From: Pseudomonas orientalis | GTDB lineage: Bacteria > Pseudomonadota > Gammaproteobacteria > Pseudomonadales > Pseudomonadaceae | Length of the DNA stretch: 64,000 bases | NCBI RefSeq assembly: GCF_022807995.1 | Contig: NZ_CP094351.1 | Location: 2,883,001-2,947,000 of the forward strand | Direction of reading: 5' to 3' | In this document: piece by piece, positions 63,646-64,000 of the stretch | How the letters are laid out: the number at the start of each line of letters is the position of its first letter | Numbering within the stretch: position 1 is the first letter of the stretch | Translations under genes and position numbers: made by a program | Notes under the pieces: model-generated | What the model was told of the DNA's origin: nothing | Seen by the model: only the letters and a program-made list of their open reading frames with translations | Databases searched by the model: none

Positions 63646-64000
63646 TCAGAACTGCCAGTTCAGGCTCAGACCTACACCCTGGGTTTTCTCGCGTCCGCCC
63701 AATTGGCCGTTGTAATCCAGGTTGACCCGTGTCGACGGGCTCAGCGCCAGGCTCGCCTGCAGCCCTACCAACGCGGCGTCGCGCAACAACGGCGCGCTGC
63801 GCACGGCAAAGGACGGCCCGCCGGCGACAAACGCCAGGTGTTCCTCGGATTCCACCGCCGTCAGGCTGTGTTGCCAGCCCAGCGAGCCGGACAGGTCCAA
63901 TTGTTGATGGTCGTTCAGCGCCAGGGTTTTCAGTGCGCGCACGCCAAGGGTGCCGAGCACCGCATCACGTCGGTCATTGCCACGCTCCAGGGCCGCCGCA
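63646..64000 (-). CDS. prtA: Autotransporter protease, C-terminal barrel (partial)
   Basis: The last ~118 residues of an autotransporter beta-barrel; the 5' part lies beyond the window. It ends GVGLSLNWQF and matches the barrel of the following autotransporter closely (LGTLGVRALKT, HQQL, LGWQH, HLAF.GGPSFAV.SAP..RDAALVG). It is the first of a tandem pair and by locus comparison probably PrtA/PspA, but the passenger domain cannot be seen, so the symbol is tentative. Confidence 0.8.
   Translation of the reverse strand, partial: AAALERGNDRRDAVLGTLGVRALKTLALNDHQQLDLSGSLGWQHSLTAVESEEHLAFVAGGPSFAVRSAPLLRDAALVGLQASLALSPSTRVNLDYNGQLGGREKTQGVGLSLNWQF

Noticed and set aside
1..64000. tRNA or rRNA genes, prophage integrase or attachment sites around the phz locus
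   Set aside because: I saw no tRNA cloverleaf consensus, integrase, or transposase anywhere in the window, so I make no claim of a genomic island boundary.

Overview
The window looks like chromosome of a fluorescent Pseudomonas, most likely the P. fluorescens/P. synxantha group. The evidence is a complete phenazine locus (phzI, phzR, phzABCDEFG) with gene sizes and residues matching the well-studied fluorescens type, the end of an alkaline-protease/lipase secretion locus (two tandem autotransporter proteases plus a family I.3 lipase), and many GTGGGAGGGGG- and GTAGGAGCGAG-type REP palindromes between genes. All identifications are from reading the sequence; no database search was run.

Layout. 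1-10.6 kb: an RND efflux system (adaptor and pump, followed by a FabF-like ketosynthase), a divergent outer-membrane channel, a FadL-type porin, a TetR regulator and a PRISE-type short-chain reductase. Four copies of GTGAC-N14-GTCAC/T lie in the control regions of these units and suggest one TetR regulon. 10.6-13.2 kb: a short PAS-PAS chemoreceptor-like protein, an unknown small protein and a DUF1349-like protein. 13.3-21.4 kb: the phenazine-1-carboxylate locus. phzI and phzR converge, phzR and phzA diverge, and phz boxes stand before phzI and phzA. A strong hairpin follows phzG. 21.4-25 kb: a thymidylate-kinase-like protein and an orphan HypX (formyl-H4F transferase/crotonase fusion, CO-forming in hydrogenase maturation), then an alcohol dehydrogenase diverging from a LysR regulator.

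26-39.4 kb: small unknown proteins, a metallothionein, a sulfonate-type binding protein with an FMN monooxygenase and a bicupin, oxaloacetate decarboxylase, a BdlA-like chemoreceptor, a RidA protein, RlhA, and a DMT exporter next to an Lrp regulator. Two copies of a ~400-bp intergenic repeat with 25-bp inverted arms sit at 27.3 and 35.3 kb. 39.8-42.8 kb: a PAS histidine kinase, a response regulator, and a receiver-EAL gene broken by an amber codon at position 16.

42.8-48.4 kb: the most unusual gene, a predicted 1,876-residue protein. It has a toxin-like N-terminal half, eleven ~60-residue repeats in an A-B-C higher-order pattern, and a C-terminal SET methyltransferase-like domain, an architecture suggestive of a eukaryote-directed effector. 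48.6-64 kb: a Na+/H+ antiporter, an XRE regulator, two very small acidic proteins, an ATP-grasp/alpha-E pair, an XPD-type helicase overlapping a FAN1-type nuclease, a YgdI-like lipoprotein, the lipase, and one complete and one partial autotransporter serine protease cut by the window edge.
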